From positions 1 to 9,913 of the forward strand of contig JAJFIN010000026.1 in the NCBI GenBank assembly GCA_021774955.1: 9,913 bases of DNA, read 5' to 3'. Both the position numbers and the translations under genes were made by a program. The stretch comes from Alphaproteobacteria bacterium (GTDB lineage: Bacteria; Pseudomonadota; Alphaproteobacteria; M2410). The notes below the pieces were generated by a model. It saw only the letters and a program-made list of their open reading frames with translations. It searched no databases and was not told where the DNA came from. Positions within the stretch are counted from its first letter, which is position 1, and every line of letters begins with the position of its first letter. This document shows, piece after piece, positions 7,665 through 9,913 of this stretch.

Positions 7665-9793
7665 CGCACAATCTCTTGCGCTATTGTCTTTCCAACAGTC
7701 TTGTCCGATGGGTTCATCAACGGCAACGTAATGCGCATGGTCGTTCCTGTGCCGACAATCGATTCTACTTCCAGTCGACCCTTCATATCACGAATTTGCT
7801 GACGAATTTGATAAACTCCGATCCCAAAACCATCTTTCTTTGTGGTCACGAATGGCCGAAACAATTTGTTTTCAACAAAGTCGCGGGCCATTCCTGGGCC
7901 ATTGTCAACGACCTCGACCACAGCATGTTGATCCCGCACATCGATCAACACCTCAACCGATCCTTCTGGCCCAGATGCATCGGCGGCATTTTGAATAAGA
8001 TGGGTCATGGAAGAGGAAAATCCGTCTGGATCACCGATAATGTTGATCGCGACATTGTTTCCACGCAGCTTAATCTCTGGTCCAATGTCGGCTCGTTGAG
8101 CGACTAGTTTTTCGACAATTTGTGTCAGCGAGAATTGCCTTTGCGTTTTTGGCGCTTCACCTGAGATGTATTCGTGGGCGCTTAAATCAAAAAGCAGACT
8201 TTTCATTCGGGTGACAGCATTGGTAATGGTGTGCGTCATATCTTTTTGAAAGTCTGGATTGTCGCCGTGACGTTCGGTGTTCTGAACCATGATTGAAAGT
8301 TGATTGACGACGTTTTTAAGATCATGTGCGACAAAAGCAAATCGCTGATTGAACGCTTCCAAGCCTTTTGCTTCGGCCAATGCATTTACAGCTTGGTCTT
8401 CAGCTATGTAACTTGCAGCTTGTCGCGATACAGTATTCAACAAGGCACGATCTTCTCCGTCGAGTGAGCGCCGGGCACGCGATTCACCTAAGACGATCAG
8501 GCCATATAGATAATCGCGGTGAACCATGGGAATGATCAACCAAACAGGCCGCTTAGTGATAAGAGCCAGCGGGATCGTCTTTTCGATATCATCGGGGCTC
8601 ATCTGAGTGTTAACTTCAATGATATCGCCTTGGTCAGCGATGGTCTTTAGCAGCAACTCGTCCTTGTTCAGGGCCGGGATGTCGTCGCCAAAATTCCAAG
8701 ACGCCATGGGCCGGAAAGTGGCGGTTTCTTCTTCGTGAACCCACAACACACCCGCGGTACTTTCAACAATGTCGGCAATCGCTGTCAGCATTCGATGATG
8801 AAGCGTTAGACCGCTACGCTCAGCAGACAATGAACCAATGAATTTCAACCATTCCTGCCGGTAATCATATTTTACGCTGTAAAAATTTCTGGCAATGAAA
8901 AGCCGAGCATTGGCTCTAACGCTGCCTGAAGAAAAGATGATGATCAAAACGGCCGCGGCCAGAAACAAGAATGTAGTTTGAAAAATACTCCCGGCTTCAC
9001 CGCCAATTTGCGACAGGTAGTAACCTACTGTGGCCATGGCGATGAGATAAGCGCCGGCGCCGATCAGCGCCCCGGTATGAAATACGATTTCTCGCGATAC
9101 ATGCAGATCAAATCGCCATTCGCGCGCGCGCGCCGCCGACCATGAAATCAACGGAACCGTCAGCATCATGATAAAACCGCGAGCGCCATACAATACTAGG
9201 TCAAATCGCTTGAAGAGAATGGATTCTGCATAAAAGAAGAAATCATAGGTGAAACAGAGACCGAGCCCGAAGCAGAAATATTTGATCGCCCAACGGGTAT
9301 CATCTGAAGCGTTGCGATAGAGGTTCTCCAGCAACAAAAGCCCGGCAATCGCCAAGATCATGCGACCGGCTCCAGCAAACAGGAAGAAAGTGTCACTGGC
9401 AAACCAATCAGGTGAGACTTTCAACGCAACCAGCGATCCATAAATCGCGATCATAGCCCCGACAATGCACAGAGCGACAACGCTCGTGAGACTCCGGTCA
9501 CGGGCGCGCGTCAGGCCCGCCAGAACAATGAGCAATGCGATCCAACTCAGCGACCGTGCAACCTCAAGGGTCAACAGGATTGTTGACCCGCTCGATAGAT
9601 CCCAAATCGTGCTGACATAGACCCCTGCCGACCATACAGAAGTCAAAAAGGCGCTCAAAACAAGAAGGTTTTTTTGACGCGAGGGGGTGCGACTGAGCAT
9701 CGCAAGGCCAGCCAATACCAAAAAGGCGATAGCGCTTACGAAATATCCGAATTGGATGACAGGGGCGGCCGCAAGACCGCTAAGAACTTCCAC
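7661..9793 (-). CDS. prsK: PEP-CTERM system membrane histidine kinase PrsK
   Basis: A 710-residue sensor kinase. About eight to nine hydrophobic segments fill residues 14-290 and form an inner-membrane sensor with no obvious periplasmic domain. A GAF-like region (about 330-465) follows. The H box is FAFVAHDLKNVVNQ, with H490 the phosphoacceptor. The ATPase domain shows the N box LIQNAADAS (599-607), G1 DNGPGM (630-635), F box LFRPFV (644-649), G2 GFGIGV (655-660) and GTGT (681-684). This order and length match PrsK (TIGR02916 type). The start is GTG: AGAGG lies 8 nt upstream, while the nearby ATG at 9800 is out of frame. It follows the sugar-transferase stop by 11 nt and its own TGA overlaps prsR. 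The cognate partner is therefore PrsR. The stimulus is unknown; a cue from the membrane or the EPS state is speculation. Confidence 0.95.
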   Translation of the reverse strand: MEVLSGLAAAPVIQFGYFVSAIAFLVLAGLAMLSRTPSRQKNLLVLSAFLTSVWSAGVYVSTIWDLSSGSTILLTLEVARSLSWIALLIVLAGLTRARDRSLTSVVALCIVGAMIAIYGSLVALKVSPDWFASDTFFLFAGAGRMILAIAGLLLLENLYRNASDDTRWAIKYFCFGLGLCFTYDFFFYAESILFKRFDLVLYGARGFIMMLTVPLISWSAARAREWRFDLHVSREIVFHTGALIGAGAYLIAMATVGYYLSQIGGEAGSIFQTTFLFLAAAVLIIIFSSGSVRANARLFIARNFYSVKYDYRQEWLKFIGSLSAERSGLTLHHRMLTAIADIVESTAGVLWVHEEETATFRPMASWNFGDDIPALNKDELLLKTIADQGDIIEVNTQMSPDDIEKTIPLALITKRPVWLIIPMVHRDYLYGLIVLGESRARRSLDGEDRALLNTVSRQAASYIAEDQAVNALAEAKGLEAFNQRFAFVAHDLKNVVNQLSIMVQNTERHGDNPDFQKDMTHTITNAVTRMKSLLFDLSAHEYISGEAPKTQRQFSLTQIVEKLVAQRADIGPEIKLRGNNVAINIIGDPDGFSSSMTHLIQNAADASGPEGSVEVLIDVRDQHAVVEVVDNGPGMARDFVENKLFRPFVTTKKDGFGIGVYQIRQQIRDMKGRLEVESIVGTGTTMRITLPLMNPSDKTVGKTIAQEIVR

Positions 9794-9801
9794 GAATCAT
9801 G

Positions 9802-9806
9802 CCTCT
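9802..9806 (-). promoter_or_regulatory. Ribosome binding site of prsK, overlapping the upstream stop codon
   Basis: AGAGG on the minus strand lies 8 nt before the GTG start at 9793 and shares its first two bases with the TAG of the sugar-transferase gene (9807-9805). Ribosomes ending on that gene would sit on the prsK start region, so translational coupling is likely. It also supports GTG over other starts. Confidence 0.65.
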
Positions 9807-9913
9807 AGCGAGAACCAACGAGCATAGTCACGACACGAACAGTTTGCAGCAGAATTATAATATCAAGAAAGAGGCTGCCATTTTTTACATAATAGAGATC
9901 ATACGCCAGCTTC
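9805..9913 (-). CDS. C-terminal end of an EpsB/WcaJ-type sugar transferase (5' part outside the window)
   Basis: Only the last 35 residues and TAG are present, starting KLAYDLYYVKNGSLFLDI and ending LLQTVRVVTMLVGSR. The KLxYDLYYVKN-x-SLxLDIxIxLxTV pattern is the conserved tail of bacterial sugar transferases (polyprenyl-phosphate glycosylphosphotransferases) that start EPS repeat-unit synthesis by moving a sugar-phosphate onto undecaprenyl phosphate at the inner membrane. Being directly upstream of prsK matches the PEP-CTERM-associated sugar transferase (TIGR03013, EpsB type). The catalytic core and membrane segments are outside the window, so the subfamily is taken from context. It appears to head, or belong to, the operon that continues into prsK, prsR and prsT. 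Confidence 0.85.
   Translation of the reverse strand, partial: KLAYDLYYVKNGSLFLDIIILLQTVRVVTMLVGSR

Noticed and set aside
7571..8107. 178-codon plus-strand frame
   Set aside because: Antisense to the ATPase domain of prsK and the start of prsR, both clearly real.
9121..9137. Alternating CG run
   Set aside because: Explained by consecutive Ala/Arg codons in a cytoplasmic loop of prsK; no sign of a separate element.

Overview
The window looks like part of an exopolysaccharide (EPS) locus of a Gram-negative proteobacterium that carries the PEP-CTERM/exosortase protein-sorting system. An alphaproteobacterium is my best guess, from the glycosyltransferase style and the overall protein flavour, but nothing in the window fixes the taxon. 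All six recognisable genes lie on the minus strand, so transcription runs from the right end to the left end.

Right to left: (1) the last 35 codons of an EpsB/WcaJ-type sugar transferase (9805-9913); (2) prsK, a membrane histidine kinase (7661-9793); (3) prsR, a sigma-54-dependent response regulator (6306-7664), overlapping prsK by 4 nt; (4) prsT, a large exported TPR protein (3448-6243), here without the lipobox that names its family; (5) a GT4-type glycosyltransferase (2265-3398); (6) after a 249-bp gap, a long open frame (1-2015) that runs off the left edge. This last gene has at least 671 codons and encodes a probable surface or secreted protein with an acidic tandem repeat, a Thr/Ser-rich linker and a domain resembling the N-terminal RIFT barrel of PcRGLX/YetA-like proteins.

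EpsB-PrsK-PrsR-PrsT is a known gene set around EPS-linked exosortases. The sugar transferase starts the lipid-linked repeat unit, the GT4 enzyme probably extends it, and PrsK-PrsR is thought to control PEP-CTERM protein genes through sigma-54. No exosortase and no PEP-CTERM protein is visible here, and I found no convincing -24/-12 promoter in the gap. The 2016-2264 gap holds a 9-bp direct repeat with 22-bp spacing and two inverted repeats, which are candidate control sites for the surface-protein gene. I see no RNA genes, insertion sequences, CRISPR arrays or plus-strand genes. The system is mostly a recognised one; the least familiar parts are the left-edge protein and the cysteine-free PrsT.
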